Of a stretch of DNA of 64,000 nt, positions 46,011 to 58,180 are shown one piece after another. The stretch comes from Impatiens glandulifera. Taxonomy: Eukaryota > Streptophyta > Magnoliopsida > Ericales > Balsaminaceae. The notes below the pieces were generated by a model. The model worked only from the letters and a program-made list of their open reading frames with translations. It had not been told where the DNA came from and ran no database searches. Where the stretch lies: the NCBI RefSeq assembly GCF_907164915.1, contig NC_061867.1, forward strand, positions 23,102,308 through 23,166,307, in the 5' to 3' direction. The position numbers and the translations under genes are program-made. Every line of letters starts with the position of its first letter. Within the stretch, counting starts at the first letter, position 1.

Positions 46011-47128
46011 TTGTTTTCTACGTCATAGTTTTCAGATCTTCAATTCAATCAATTTATTTTTGCTCCATAAAAATGATATAAACTTATTTTACATGATTGA
46101 CATAAAAAAATTTGCATTATTGATATAATAGATATATGTACATATTCTACATAATTAGTATACCGATATAAATTAACTCAATTTACACTTATACAAACAA
46201 ATTTTGCAAAAAGTTTGACCTTACATATCAATAAACATAAATAATATATAACATTGTCACATAAATTCTGAAATATTACCATAAACATAAGACTAGGTAT
46301 TGAAAGAAACGCACCAACGACGAAGAAAGTGCGGGAAGTGGCCCTAGAATAAGCTTATAGGCATTATGTTTTGGAGCTTCTGCCTTATTCGCCTTCATTG
46401 ACATCTACAATTCATATTCAGATAAAAGAATATATAACATCCAAAACTACCATAAATAATTTGAGATAAGGACTAAATATTAAATTGAAACGTATATGTT
46501 ACGAAAAAAGGCGGAAGGTGGCCCTAGAATAAACTTATAGGAGGCGGAAGCCTATCTTCATTTAATATTCAGAGTGAATATCAACCTGGATACTGACCGA
46601 TCTAGATTGAAGGAATATAAATCAATAGCGGCCTAAATCTGAGGTGCAAGAACAACAACAATGATGAGAATCTCATTCTCTAAGATTTAGGGTTTCAGTT
46701 AATAAGAAAGCAACAACAAAATTTAGGATTTAGGATTAGAAGAAAAGTTTATGGGTTCCTGAGTTCTTATTTTCTTCGTTCGGTTCTCTTTCTTTCATTA
46801 TTCATTTATTAATTTTTTATTAATTAAACTAAAGAGGGAGTAGATGAGTCATTGCTGAGGTGTATGGCCACCTAGAAAGTCATGTCATTCCCTCATTTTT
46901 TCACTCACTATTTTCCCTCTCCTAATCATTTTTCTTAATAATAATTATTTCACTAATATTTTTAATCACCTTACCTAACATAATTCCCTTACTAATACTA
47001 CAATCTAACCTTATTGACAATTCAACATATGCCAAAATGAAAATAGTAGATATATACACATCAATATTATGCAAAAGATTCTCAAAGTCTATGAAGCTTC
47101 TCAATTTTCTCATGGAATGAAAGGATAT

Positions 47129-47350
47129 CAGGAAAGTTGTTATTGTCAAAGTAAAGGGTGATCGGTTCTTCTCGAGTGTGTCCAAGTGCTGCTTTGCTTC
47201 TATTGTCTATGATGTTTGGGTTGAGCGGAATGCGAGAGTCTTCTCTAGAGTTCGGCGAGATATTGAGGAGGTATGGAAGGATATTGTAACTTGTAATGAT
47301 CTGCCTTTAGTATCGGAATTAATATCACATATTGATTGTCCGTGGTTTAT
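47129..47350 (+). pseudogene. LINE reverse transcriptase C-terminal remnant, copy B
   Basis: Counterpart of 6340-6560. WVERNARVF is intact, with one residue difference downstream (SHID for SPID). Confidence 0.68.
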
Positions 47351-47792
47351 ATTAATTCCTTTACATCACATTTATTTTACAATTATGCTTAATTAAGTTA
47401 GGTGTTTACGTTTTCTTTTTTTCAGCATTTTTATAGTTATAGTCTTTTTTATTTGCTATAATCTTTTCATCTTTGATAATAATAAATCTCTCTTCCTATG
47501 TTTTTTTCATACTTAATTGTTCATATAATTCTTGCATTCCGCACAACATAACCGATGTTAATTCACTCATGAGAACGTGTAGAAGAATACCCATGTGTGA
47601 GCATAATTGGACTCTATGCAAAAATTGGAGAATATTATATTACAAAGTCATTCAAATTATTTCTTTTACGACGCGGTAAAAGATAGAGATTAAGATTTAT
47701 GTTTGTGTTGTCCTATTATTCATAGTATTTGTTGTAGGAATGCTTGCATGTTGTTTCATTTGGTTGGTTTTATTTTAAAATAAAGTTTAAGG

Positions 47793-50700
47793 CAGTGCCA
47801 GACCTGAGAAGAACACAAAACTTAGTGCCTCAAAGCTTAATATTCATACATATATTTTTTATTGATTTAAATATAATATTATTTGTAACATGAATTCTAG
47901 AAATAAAATATCATCAAAACAATATGTCATAAGTAAATACTAAAAAAACAAAGAAGATCCAAACAAAATATAAAATTTATGTTCTGAACTAGTACATAGT
48001 CACTTGAATATTACTCGTCTCGCATTTTATGTAGCGAAAGTATTGATCAAGTTTGCATAACCAACTTTCTCAATAATTTTTTTCTCGATAGATAACATAG
48101 CTAACCTATTTAGTCTTTCTTGCGACATAGTTGATCGAAGATAAGTTTTAATCAACTTCAATTTGGAAAAACTCCTTTCCGCAGATGCAACAGTAACTGG
48201 TATAGTCAGCAAAACTCGATATGCGGTATAGGAATTTGGATAACAACCATCCATTGTTTTCAAATAATTCAGCACATCAATCGCTCTTTTTGCTTCTCCG
48301 GGTAATGAATGTCTTAACAAATTTAGTTCTAGAAATAAATTTGATCCATCAACATCGGAGTGCCCATCATGTGTTAAAGAATTTTGAAGATTGACACATG
48401 AGCTCAAGAAACTTACTGACAATGTTAATCTCATATAATAACTTGTACCAAATTATCATTTCGGTTAGGAATTTAAAATTCTCAAGTTCAAATGATGCCA
48501 CGCCCTCAGCTTCACTCTTTATTTTTGAGTCATAAGAAGTGTTTTCCAAATCAATTAAAGCATCTCGAATTTTTGAAGTCTAGTCTTTTATAGGCTTCAC
48601 ACTTTCAACATGGCTTTCCCATCGTGTTTGTGATAATAGCTTGACCGTAAGACCTTGTACATGATCTTTGAAGATTTGCCACCGCTTGGTAGAAGAAGAG
48701 AATAATGAATATATGCGTTGTATAAAACCAAAAAAGGACATCGCTTTAGGACAACAATTTACCATATCACATAGTGTGAGATTAAGACCGTGGCATCCAC
48801 ATGGAGTGTAAAAAGCTTTGGGATTAATTAGTAATCTATTTTATACACCCTTGTGCTTGCCTTTCATAGTAGATCCATTGTCATATCCTTGACCTCTTAT
48901 ATCGTCAATTGCAAGTTCGAGATTGCTAAAAATATTTTGAAGCTCTATAAAAAGCCCAAGCCTAGAAGTTACATTAACTTTCAAAAATCCAATCCAAAAT
49001 TCTTCAACCACTATTGCATTTTCTGAATCATCCACACATCTAATTACAAGGGACATTTGTTCCTCGTGACTTGCATATGGAGTGCAATCAAGTATCACAG
49101 TGAAATACTTTGCATGCTTAATTTTTGCAACTCTTAAACTTCTTACTTCAGCTTCCAACATCTGTATCAATTAATTTTGGATTTTGGGCCCAAGATAAGT
49201 GTAATGAATTTGTCGTTCTTAAACACGCCGAAGATGTTCCTCTATTATTGGATCAAATTCGACAATCATTTCAATTAACTGCAAAAATATTTCATTATTC
49301 TCAACATAAAACTTTTCACAATCTCTTCGAGTGCCAAGTTATTTTTCACAATTTTTTGCACAACTACAATTATTCTCTTCAATACTTGTTTCCAATGTTC
49401 TCTCTCTTTGTTAATTGCTACTTGCACACTTTTATCAATTGTCTTTTTATTTTGAAGTCTTCTTTCTAATTCAATCCAACTAGTCATACAATCAATATGA
49501 TCTTTACTAGTTTCATGATGATTTAGGCATCCGTTGATATTCTTCAAATCTTTGTATCTTTCGTCAGCCAGATAACCAAGTTTCGCCATGGTTCTCTGAG
49601 TTTTGAATAACTTACAACAAAAACAGAAGATCTTGTCCATAGAAATAGAGTACATTAACCATCTTCGGTAACTTTTCTCACCATTTGTCAATTGTCTCTT
49701 ATAATGTGATGAATTGAAATGTCTTCCAGTGTTATCAAGAGAAAACAAAATATCATCATATCTTTTAGGATCTCTTTCAACCAAAAAGTCCCTAATATTT
49801 TATATTTTGTCCCAATTTCCTGGATCATTAACATTTAAAGAAAACAAAATCTTTTGATTTATATCTCCATTAGTGTCACTTTTAGGCATACTTATATCGT
49901 TCACATTTTCAGACTGTTTTGGGTCTTCATTGCGAAGTTCATTCAATTCACCATGTTCTCGATCATTAAACTTATCATCGATGTCATTCTGGTTCACTTG
50001 CTCTTTTATTTGATCGCTTGTGAAATACTTATTAAGGCTTCCTACTTGGCTTTGAATTAAAGCATCTTCCTTTTGTTTTTTCTTTCTTTTTTCTGCCCCA
50101 GACAATTGTTTTCTTATAGGAGGCATGCTTGATAAAACTCTAAATGTTAATCTGCATTAAAAATTTATAGATTAACCAGCATTCTATGAATCTATGATTA
50201 ACCACAATGTTGCACTTCGCTATGCAATAATGCAAGATACAGATTATGAATCCACCATTCCACTAGACAAGTCCTCAACAATAAAAAATAATCAAGTAAA
50301 TCGAAGAAAAATCTCACCGAAATCGGAGGAAGAACTCAAGTGGGAAGTGGCGTAGTGTCGAGAAACAAGGCTAGAACGAGCGAAAAAGGCCCAAGAGCTC
50401 GGTGAAGGAGACGACCGAGTTTTCTGCTCCGATTCCGGCAAGCTGGAGTATCGACGATGGGCTTGGGGTTTGGGGGAAGTGTTTCCTTTTTTTTTTACAG
50501 AATGCTTGTTCTTATTTTTTTTTTCTTTTTCTTTGATTTTTTTGATATATGAGAATCGTGCTATTCTTTTCTCCAAGTAAGATAGTGTTTTTTTTTATTT
50601 TTATTTGTTTGGATACAAATTAAGTTACAGCTTATCATTGATAAGTTATAAATTATTATTTATGGGCTTTTTAAAAATAAGTCCACGAACATATCATTAT

Positions 50701-50803
50701 AATTTATTTATTTTTGAAGATTTTGGTAGCCCAAAAATATTTGGGCGGCCCAAAAATATTTGGACCTAATTGCCTCACTTATTATACAGCAGGTCTATGC
50801 CTG
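47793..50803 (-). mobile_element. hAT DNA transposon, copy B, same TSD as copy A
   Basis: Starts CAGTGCCAGACCTG at 47793 and ends at 50803. GTTTAAGG lies on both sides (47785-47792 and 50804-50811). It is 3011 bases long. The left TIR has one substitution relative to copy A. Confidence 0.95.
48027..50126 (-). pseudogene. hAT transposase, copy B, less broken than copy A
   Basis: Same domain order. The TTF-finger block is longer here: 49784-49275 forms one 169-codon frame, because copy B lacks the frameshift seen near 8817. It still has the shared stop after DKI (49800), a stop replacing the KGVQN Gln codon near 48841 (absent in copy A), and breaks near 49275-49170. Confidence 0.93.
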
Positions 50804-51292
50804 GTTTAAGGCGGCTTGTCTAGTTTGATCAAAGAACTCATATTATTTTTGTTCTCTTTGTGTTAGTGAAATCATTGACCATGTTTCTATCGTGCACTAA
50901 TGCTTGCCCTATTTTAATCTGTCAGTTAAGGTTCTCATCTAATACATGTATTTTTTTTTTCCAGAATTCTTACTTTAATGTATTGAAAGAATTTAGAGAC
51001 CAGACTTAATACTTGTCATTCTTATCTTACCGGCCCATATGAGAAGTATATTCAAAATATAGCAACTATAAATATATATAAAAATAGAAAGGTTAAATAT
51101 TTAAAGAAAAATATGAGTAATCTCTAATGAAAAGATTAGGATACACAAAGTCAAATTTTTCTTAATTGCAAGTAACCAATTACAACAAAAAAAAAAATAC
51201 ATATTTTTTTAATTAAAAAGAAAAAACTTATCCAAAGTAGATATTCTAAAGATAACTGCAAAGAAAAGGTGGATATATATTATTAACGTTTA

Positions 51293-52921
51293 TCATGTAG
51301 GGCGAAAGGGCAGATAAATGACACCGCTATCACTTTTCACTGCAAATATCATTTTGGAAGAGAATCCAGGAGGGGGAAATGGGTCTGTTGTTAGAATGAA
51401 TGTTGAACCTGTCTGAGAAGCACATGCATTAGAAGGAGGCTGAGCCGAAGTAGAAGCATGAGAACTCGAAGTAGGAACCATGCCTCCTCTATCAACTTCA
51501 TTTCTGTTTGTAGGTTGGCGTTGAAGATAAATTCTTATGGATCTGTTCCAACAAATGTAGTACCTGGTGGATATTTCAGGCTTACAAAATCTTGATGGCA
51601 CATCAACGATATGATCTACAATGGGCCTTACATAATTTCTCCATGCAATCACAGAAGTTGCATTTTCACGATCAACTTGACTTATGGGAATGTCTTGATC
51701 AAACCCAAACTGCATTGCCACTCGATGAGGTAGATATTGCTCAATGCAATCCACTTCCACCCCAACAAGCTCAGATACCCTGATACAACGGGCAAATTCC
51801 ATGAGAGCTTCCCTGTGTAAAGATGTGTTCAACACCCTCAAGATCTTCTTACCATACAGTTCTGACATGAACCCTTCATAAACACGAATTGTGTATGGCC
51901 TCCATAAAAAGTTCTTCTCGCTCCTATCGAAACCTTGAACAATATTTTCATTTTCAAGGCCCTCGATCCTTGCCATATTCCATCGGCATATTAGTGGCTG
52001 GGTGATATGCACTGTCCTAATGTCTTGTGGCCTCAAAGACTCAAACCTCTCCCAAATCCAAGCCTGGACCAACTGAAATGGAGCCCAAAGGGTGATCTTA
52101 TTTAGCAGCATCGATTTGGATGGTTTGTGCGATCTACATTGCTCACGTCGTTTAAGCAAATGAAGGTCCCTATAAAGGCTGGCTAGGACAGCAGGGGCCA
52201 ACGCCATTTTGGTTCCCCTAGATAGATGGATGGCAACTGGGAACACAATAGTTCGAATTGTGTTAATAGCTGGTCCAGTGAAAACAAATCGGGAGAGCCA
52301 AAGAGACAAAAATGCTTCATGCTCTATATTACTTCCAGTGCCCATAAATTTGTTCATCCAAAGATACTGACATGCTCTAGCTGCTTTTGTTCGCCCGATC
52401 TCCAGTCTCTCCATTTTCAGCATGGTCTCAACGTCCTTCAATTCTGGAGTTTCTAATGGTTTAAGAACACAATAATCTCCTAGACTGTAGCCTCCGATTA
52501 CGGCCACGTCCTCTAGGGTAATTGTCGCTTCTCCCCATGGGAAGATAAATGACTTGGTTTCGGAGCACCATCTATTGGAGAGTTCGAGGATAACCTCCTT
52601 GTGTTTTATGATGGTGCAAACAGAGCCGGTGATGGCATCTGCAATTCCGGCTCTCTCCCATAGAGTTTGGTAGAGAGGGCGCATTTGGGACACCCACTGC
52701 TCCCAACGATGTGTACACATTCTCCAGCCATCGAAGAACACATCGGGATTATTTGAAGAGATAGTGTTGGTTGAAGGGATAAGTACTGTAGGTGAGGTAC
52801 CCTCCGCATTTAGGGAAGGGTGGAGGAAACGTGCCGGTCTGTATATAGGCATCCCATCCCTAGCAGGTGCCATCATCAATTCTTCTCTTTCAACCATGAG
52901 GGTTACAATTTGGGCAGCCAT
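51293..52921 (-). CDS. Plant mobile domain (PMD) protein, copy B
   Basis: 542 codons from the MAAQIVTLMVEREELM start at 52921, uninterrupted and the same length as copy A. About six residues differ (for example CTHRW for CTQRW, TPELKD for TPDLKD, ARIEGLE for ARAESLE). The optional upstream extension in copy B differs in sequence and length from copy A, which supports starting at 52921. Domain layout and role are as for copy A. With no introns and no adjacent transposase frame, expression cannot be judged from sequence. Confidence 0.88.
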   Translation of the reverse strand: MAAQIVTLMVEREELMMAPARDGMPIYRPARFLHPSLNAEGTSPTVLIPSTNTISSNNPDVFFDGWRMCTHRWEQWVSQMRPLYQTLWERAGIADAITGSVCTIIKHKEVILELSNRWCSETKSFIFPWGEATITLEDVAVIGGYSLGDYCVLKPLETPELKDVETMLKMERLEIGRTKAARACQYLWMNKFMGTGSNIEHEAFLSLWLSRFVFTGPAINTIRTIVFPVAIHLSRGTKMALAPAVLASLYRDLHLLKRREQCRSHKPSKSMLLNKITLWAPFQLVQAWIWERFESLRPQDIRTVHITQPLICRWNMARIEGLENENIVQGFDRSEKNFLWRPYTIRVYEGFMSELYGKKILRVLNTSLHREALMEFARCIRVSELVGVEVDCIEQYLPHRVAMQFGFDQDIPISQVDRENATSVIAWRNYVRPIVDHIVDVPSRFCKPEISTRYYICWNRSIRIYLQRQPTNRNEVDRGGMVPTSSSHASTSAQPPSNACASQTGSTFILTTDPFPPPGFSSKMIFAVKSDSGVIYLPFRPT

Positions 52922-53627
52922 TGATAAAAGAGATGCAGGAGAACAAGAGCTAGCTAGGAAGCTAAATGAAATCAAGAATCATATGATAATTTATTAATAT
53001 TATTTGCTATTTATAAACATTCTATGAAAAAAAGTTGTTGACTAGATTACAAAAATCTTGTATTTAACTGTAATCTTGCAATATTTTATTATTACCTACT
53101 TTTAATAATTAATTAAAAAAAGTTATTAGATTTCAAAAATCTAATACCTTTGTTTATATTAAATGATTTAAACTTATCTTTTTATAAAAAGTATATTTTA
53201 GTAATTAATTAAAAAAAAGTTATTTGACTTTAAATATCTTATTTTTTTAATATGAATTACATTAAATGTTTTTAAATTAAGATGAAATAATTTATTAAAC
53301 CAGAACAAATATTTGTTAATCAACTATCAAAAATAGTATAATATTGGTTATGAGAATTTTTCGGGACACAATTTCTTTTCTATTTTTATATAGTACTTAT
53401 ATGAAATAATTATATTTCTTTTGAGAAAATTTATAATAATTTTTTATTAAAGAAAATTAATAATTTTACTTTTTAAACAAAAAAAAAATATTGAGAAAAA
53501 CAAACCAATAGATGTGATAGTTCTAATGAATTCTCTATTTAAATTGCAAATTTGAATATGTCAAAGTAAAAATACACAATGTAAAAGGCACACTATTTAA
53601 TTATTGTTTTAATTGATTATTTTTTAT

Positions 53628-54460
53628 GACACAAATTTTATTTCAAAACTTTATTTTCGTTTTAACTACATATTATGACTAACAATATTTGTATAAATAT
53701 ATTTTGAATGATAGATTAGTTTAGATATTATTTTTATTGTTATATTGTGATGCATGTTACTTAACAAAACCACAAATTATTTAATTATAAAAAAATACAT
53801 TGAATGCATATTGAGAGAACAAAGAACTTATGCATGGTAGAAATACTTGTTTAGACATCATCAGTTTATTCTATTTATATATTTATTTTTCTTGGTTGTA
53901 TGTTAGACATTTGTTTTGTTAAGTTGTGTTGTGGTCATGTTAGCTAGGTGATTTGTATGTAAATTGTACTTATTGAATTGAGACATATAATACAACAATA
54001 TTATTGATTAAGCTCTTTGTATATATGAAACAAAATTATATGTCAAAATGTTTTTTTGTTTTTGTTTTATTTAGATATTATGACGACACCAAATAATTTT
54101 ATAAATAGATTTGGAAGGATATATTAGTTTGAATATTATTTTTATGTATTTATTGTGAAACATGTTATTTAACAATACGATACATAATTTAATGACAATA
54201 AATTCATTCTATGATATTTTGAAGAGAACAAAGAGCTTAATGCATGATAGCAAAAACATTACCAAGTTATTCTAATTATTTTTTCATTTTCTTGTCGTAA
54301 GTTGTCATTTTTTTTATTAAGTTGTTTTTGTCGTTTTAGGCTATTTGCACTTAAATTGTACTTATTTAATTGAGACATATATTTACCACAACACTATTTG
54401 CTAAACTCCTTATATGAAACAAAATTATATGTTAAATGTTATTTCGTTTTTGTAACTACA
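53628..54460. repeat. ~400-bp tandem repeat, copy B
   Basis: Counterpart of 12858-13690, showing clearly more substitutions between copies than the PMD region does. Confidence 0.72.
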
Positions 54461-54759
54461 TATTATGATATTAATAAATATTATACCCTAGTAAAAATTT
54501 GTGATAGATTTCGTCATAATTATTTTGGTAATTATTAATTTCAAACTAAAATATGTTAATGAACTTCATTTAAAAAAAAGATGAATTAAAATATCATTTT
54601 AACTTTGTATGTTTAAAAACACATACTTCACTTTTTTTTTATAACTAATATTTTACATTTTATTATTCTTACAAAATATATAAGTTTTTGAGTTCTTCGA
54701 AAATACATTTTATTATTTTTACGAAATATATAACTTTTTGAGTTCTTCAAAAATGCAAG

Positions 54760-55320
54760 AGTGGTTGATGATTCTATCCTTTCAAAAGTGGAAGGAAAGG
54801 AATTTCTTTTGAAAGAGGAAGATTTCACTCGGCTTTTCAATCTTCCCACCGAAGGGTTTTTTGAGTTCCACCCATCCCAGATAATATCATCCACGATATG
54901 TCTTACCTCTTCTCAAACTCCTCCACTCGCTTAGAAACTCATGGAGTTAAATCTCTGTTGTCTCCTGAGTTTCAGATCCTCAACGATATCATTACCAGAT
55001 ATATCTTAGAAAAAGAATGCACTCACTTCTACACAAAGAAAATCTTCGAAATAATGGTTTCCATAATCAAAGACAACCCAATCAACCGGTCGCATGTCAT
55101 TTTTGAAAATCTGAAGAAAATGGTCTCTTCACCAAGAATGATGACCGAGTACGTCTCTCAGCTTAGTAGCATCCTCCTCGACTTCAACGTCAATCTTGGA
55201 CCCGCAACCAATCTTAGATCATCCAACCTCATAACCATAGAAAAAGTCGAAAGCTGGATCCATAATGTAGAAGCAACAAATGCTAGGAGGGAATTAAACT
55301 CAGGATCTTCAAGTCATTAG
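54760..55320 (+). pseudogene. LRP-family paralog 1, copy B
   Basis: From about 54768 a frame reads VDDSILSKVEGKEFLLKEED and LFNLPTEGFFEFHPSQ to a stop near 54933. An overlapping frame from 54898 continues for 140 codons with the DIITRYIL and IFEIMVSIIKDN helices. At the INW position the codon is CGG (55087-55089), where copy A has TAG. It is more open than copy A but still needs a frame change to join its halves. Confidence 0.6.
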
Positions 55321-55823
55321 TTTTTGTGTTAAGCTTATATTATCTTTATCGACTTAGAAGAATCTGAACTGGTTAATTCTCCTTAAAACCGGTTACTTAA
55401 ATCTACATTTATAAATTTTTGATGTTCTATTTTATTATTTATATTTAATAGAGTTATGGCTAATTTAAATCTAAGTGTATTTATTACTTTGCATAATTGA
55501 AAGTCATTTTCTAAATAACGATTATAAACAATTTATTATTAAAATAATAAATACATCTTAGAAATACATCATCTTTTTCAAAGTGGTGCCATATTTCCAT
55601 TTTTTGATAGCGTTTGGGAATACGTTCCATCAAATATGACGGTTCAAATTCTTAGTAGTTTTCAAACACGTTTAACACTATCCCTTTAAAATAAAATACA
55701 TGCCGAAAATCTTGGATTAAAAGAATATTGTTTGCAAAGCCTAAAATATCACTGCTCTGCCTTCTCTCTATAAAACCTCTCTTCTTCTTCATTACTCCTC
55801 CTCATCCGTATCTTTCTCCAAAC

Positions 55824-57730
55824 ATGGCTAAGGACAACGCATTGTTTAATTACATTGTGCAAGTACATTTCAATTCCATATAAGAATCTGGAAGTATTGA
55901 AATGCAGCATGTACTCCGATCTATTGAGAAATCAGGCCTGAGATATTTTCTTGAAGGTCCTCCTATCTGCTATCTTGAGGAGGTCCGGGCATTCTTCCAT
56001 TTGGCAACGCTGGCTGCAAGTTCTATTGTCGCCAAGGTGAACGGTGTGAAGTTAACCATTACCGAACAAATGTTCGCCGAAGTCATGAAACTCCCAACTA
56101 CGAGCCGGGGCTTCTCTGAGGCGTTGTCTCTGACTGCCTTATCCAGACTCCAAACCTTGTTCTCCGACAGCGACGTTCCCGTAAGAATTAGTGGTAAGAA
56201 GAAAGATCTTAAGTGCAAATATCACATTATGTGCGATATTGTCTCCAAAGCGCTACAAGGAAGAGGCAGAAACTTTGACAGTATAACCCAGTCAAATTTT
56301 GATATGATGGGTGCCATCGTAAGGGGCGATAAAATCAACTAGGGGTTAATCCTATTTAACACTCTGTGTGAAATGGTGTCTCCTTACAACAAATGAAGTC
56401 TTAGCTTCACAATGCAGAATAGATGGATCTTGGCACATCTGAACATTCCTACCGAACCAGGTATCCTACTAAACTACAGTAAAATAGTAATTGCTGCCTC
56501 TACTGGTCGATATTTTACCAAAATAAACAAAGCCAAGGAGTCTAACTCCGAGGCAACTCGTCAACAATTGAGTGGAGGAAAGACTGTAAATACGAAGAAT
56601 GTAGGAAGAAGTTCACCAGGTGGTTTGAAAAGTATTAACCTCTCTACTCAAGCCGCATCATCAAAGAGACTATGTTCAGTCGTTGAGTCTATCGCTAATA
56701 CCACCATCTTGGCTAGAACCAAACGAGGAGACACAAATGAAATGACATCCTCATGGAAGAAGCTCCGGTCAGAGGTAAATATTCTAACTCCACCTCTTTT
56801 TGATGCTACAACTATTATTCCAACTCCGAAGGAGGATTTGACACCTCCTACTTCTACGATTAAGCCTACGGTTTAAGAGGTTCAATCGGTAGATATTGAT
56901 GTCACAAACAGGATGGTGGAATTTCTAAAACCGGTCGGTTAGATGAAACTGATCGAATAAATGTTGTATATAATACCAATCGGTCCACTCTTCCTGAAAC
57001 CGATCGGTCCACTTTCCCTGAAACCGATCGACCGTCTCTACCTGAATCTAATCGGTCTAACATGCTAAAAATTGGCCAGCTAGAAGAAACTACAAATGAT
57101 CCAAATATTGTGAATTAGGATGTGTCTCCTCCAAATGAAAATACTTTGAAAAAGACCACAGCTAAATCGTTCCTCTCTTTAGTTGCTAAAAGAAATTTAA
57201 AGAGACTTAATATCAAAGAATCCGAACATGCGACAATTATTGAAGAAGGCCAAGATAAACCAGATGACGACTTTGCACCGCCTACTTCTGAGTCACCCCC
57301 GACGTATCCCAGAAGCTCAGAAAACTATCAAAACTATTCTTGAGAAAGTTTAGTCATTTGCCAATGAGACAATTGATTTCAATTATACTTGGGAAAACAT
57401 ACGGCTTGGAACAAGTTTCAGTGAGATATTTCCAGGGGAAACTGAGGAGGAAAAATGGTCATAACTTCTCATTTTGGATAAAGCAGTGTTCTCCATGACT
57501 AAGTCACATTCAGTTACTACAGCCCTACGAAGGTGAAAATTCATGGAGGCATATGCGAGAGGGAGGGCGTTGTATTCCTTCCTCAAAGAACACAAGAACA
57601 ACTTTAATCCTTTGGGCGCCAATGCAAAGACAAACAAAGAAATAATTGGTCTTCTAGAAGCTATTATGGATGAATTTCTATCAATCTATTAGACCTATGT
57701 AGATGGATAGAGAACCTCAACGTCTGAATA
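55824..57730 (+). pseudogene. LRP-family paralog 2, copy B
   Basis: The family start is preserved at 55824 (MAKDNALFNYIVQVHF), followed by TAA at 55880. The frame then resumes (MQHVLRSIEKSGLRYFLEGPP) to 56342, where the INW Trp codon is TAG (56340-56342). It goes on through the linker (56412-56876), the ETDR-type repeat (about 56960-57070), the basic SFLSL-VAKRNLKRL segment (57122-57343) and the C-terminal RGRALYSFLKEH block (about 57540-57700). Compared with copy A it keeps the first 11 bases of coding sequence but gains the Trp stop. Confidence 0.65.
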
Positions 57731-57776
57731 AATCGACATCCCATGCCTTGGGAAAGGACCGCTGGATCTCGTTGAA

Positions 57777-58175
57777 GTAATGCCTCTTCCTCAAGGCGAA
57801 TCTCAAATCATTAGAACCAAGTAGTTGGTTCCTGAAGGAAGAACATCACCTAGAAAATGGACTTCCTCCGAAGAACGTGAGGTTTTTGATGTGTATGAAG
57901 TTAGAGGATAGTGCATTAAAGAACAATATCTTGAAATGTCGAAAACAAGAGTTTGAATGAATTACTGAAGGACATAAGATTACTTCAGCTGACTTAGTAG
58001 AATCTTGTCTACTACGGTCATCCTCTGTTGAAGATATAAACAAGGATAGGCATAATAAAGTAGTCTCAAATCCCAAACCGACCGGTGTTGAGATTCCTCT
58101 CTCAGAAAAACAAATCGTTTAAGAGGAATTCAAAGATTTACCTGCCAAGAAACAGACATCTGCTACGTCTAAATC
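57777..58175 (+). pseudogene. Downstream continuation of LRP gene, interrupted by copia
   Basis: Coding-like text follows the shared block (PLPQGESQIIRTK, then TSPRKWTSSEEREVFDVYEVRG, and later KPTGVEIPLSEKQIV and DLPAKKQTSATSKSG just before the copia). It is broken by several stops. The frame appears to resume beyond the copia at 62933 (SFKFNEVPGHKNRN), which supports an insertion into this gene. Confidence 0.5.
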
Positions 58176-58180
58176 GGGTA

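Larger units (their letters stand above)
40504..46876 (-). mobile_element. MULE DNA transposon, copy B (complete, 6.4 kb)
   Basis: The left TIR 40504-40892 and right TIR 46289-46876 pair, beginning TCTAGGTGG at the outside. The left TIR contains a ~36-bp direct duplication ('agtatcccgatttatattc' at about 40731 and 40769). The contents equal copy A. Immediate flanks (atgtgttag on the left, aagtcatgt on the right) do not match as a 9-bp target duplication; weak homology beyond the stated ends means that the exact termini are uncertain. Confidence 0.87.
40783..57776. repeat. Segmental duplication, copy B
   Basis: Partner of 1-16945, same orientation. Copy-specific changes include a 15-base loss inside the hAT left end, a ~60-bp tandem duplication at about 54653-54765 ('gagttcttcgaaaata' twice), and a shorter 5' region before the PMD start (52940-52975). 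The copies are separated by about 23.8 kb of non-duplicated sequence. Confidence 0.97.

Noticed and set aside
40495..46885. A 9-bp target duplication for MULE copy B
   Set aside because: The 9-mers directly outside the paired ends do not match in any of the frames I tried, so none is claimed.
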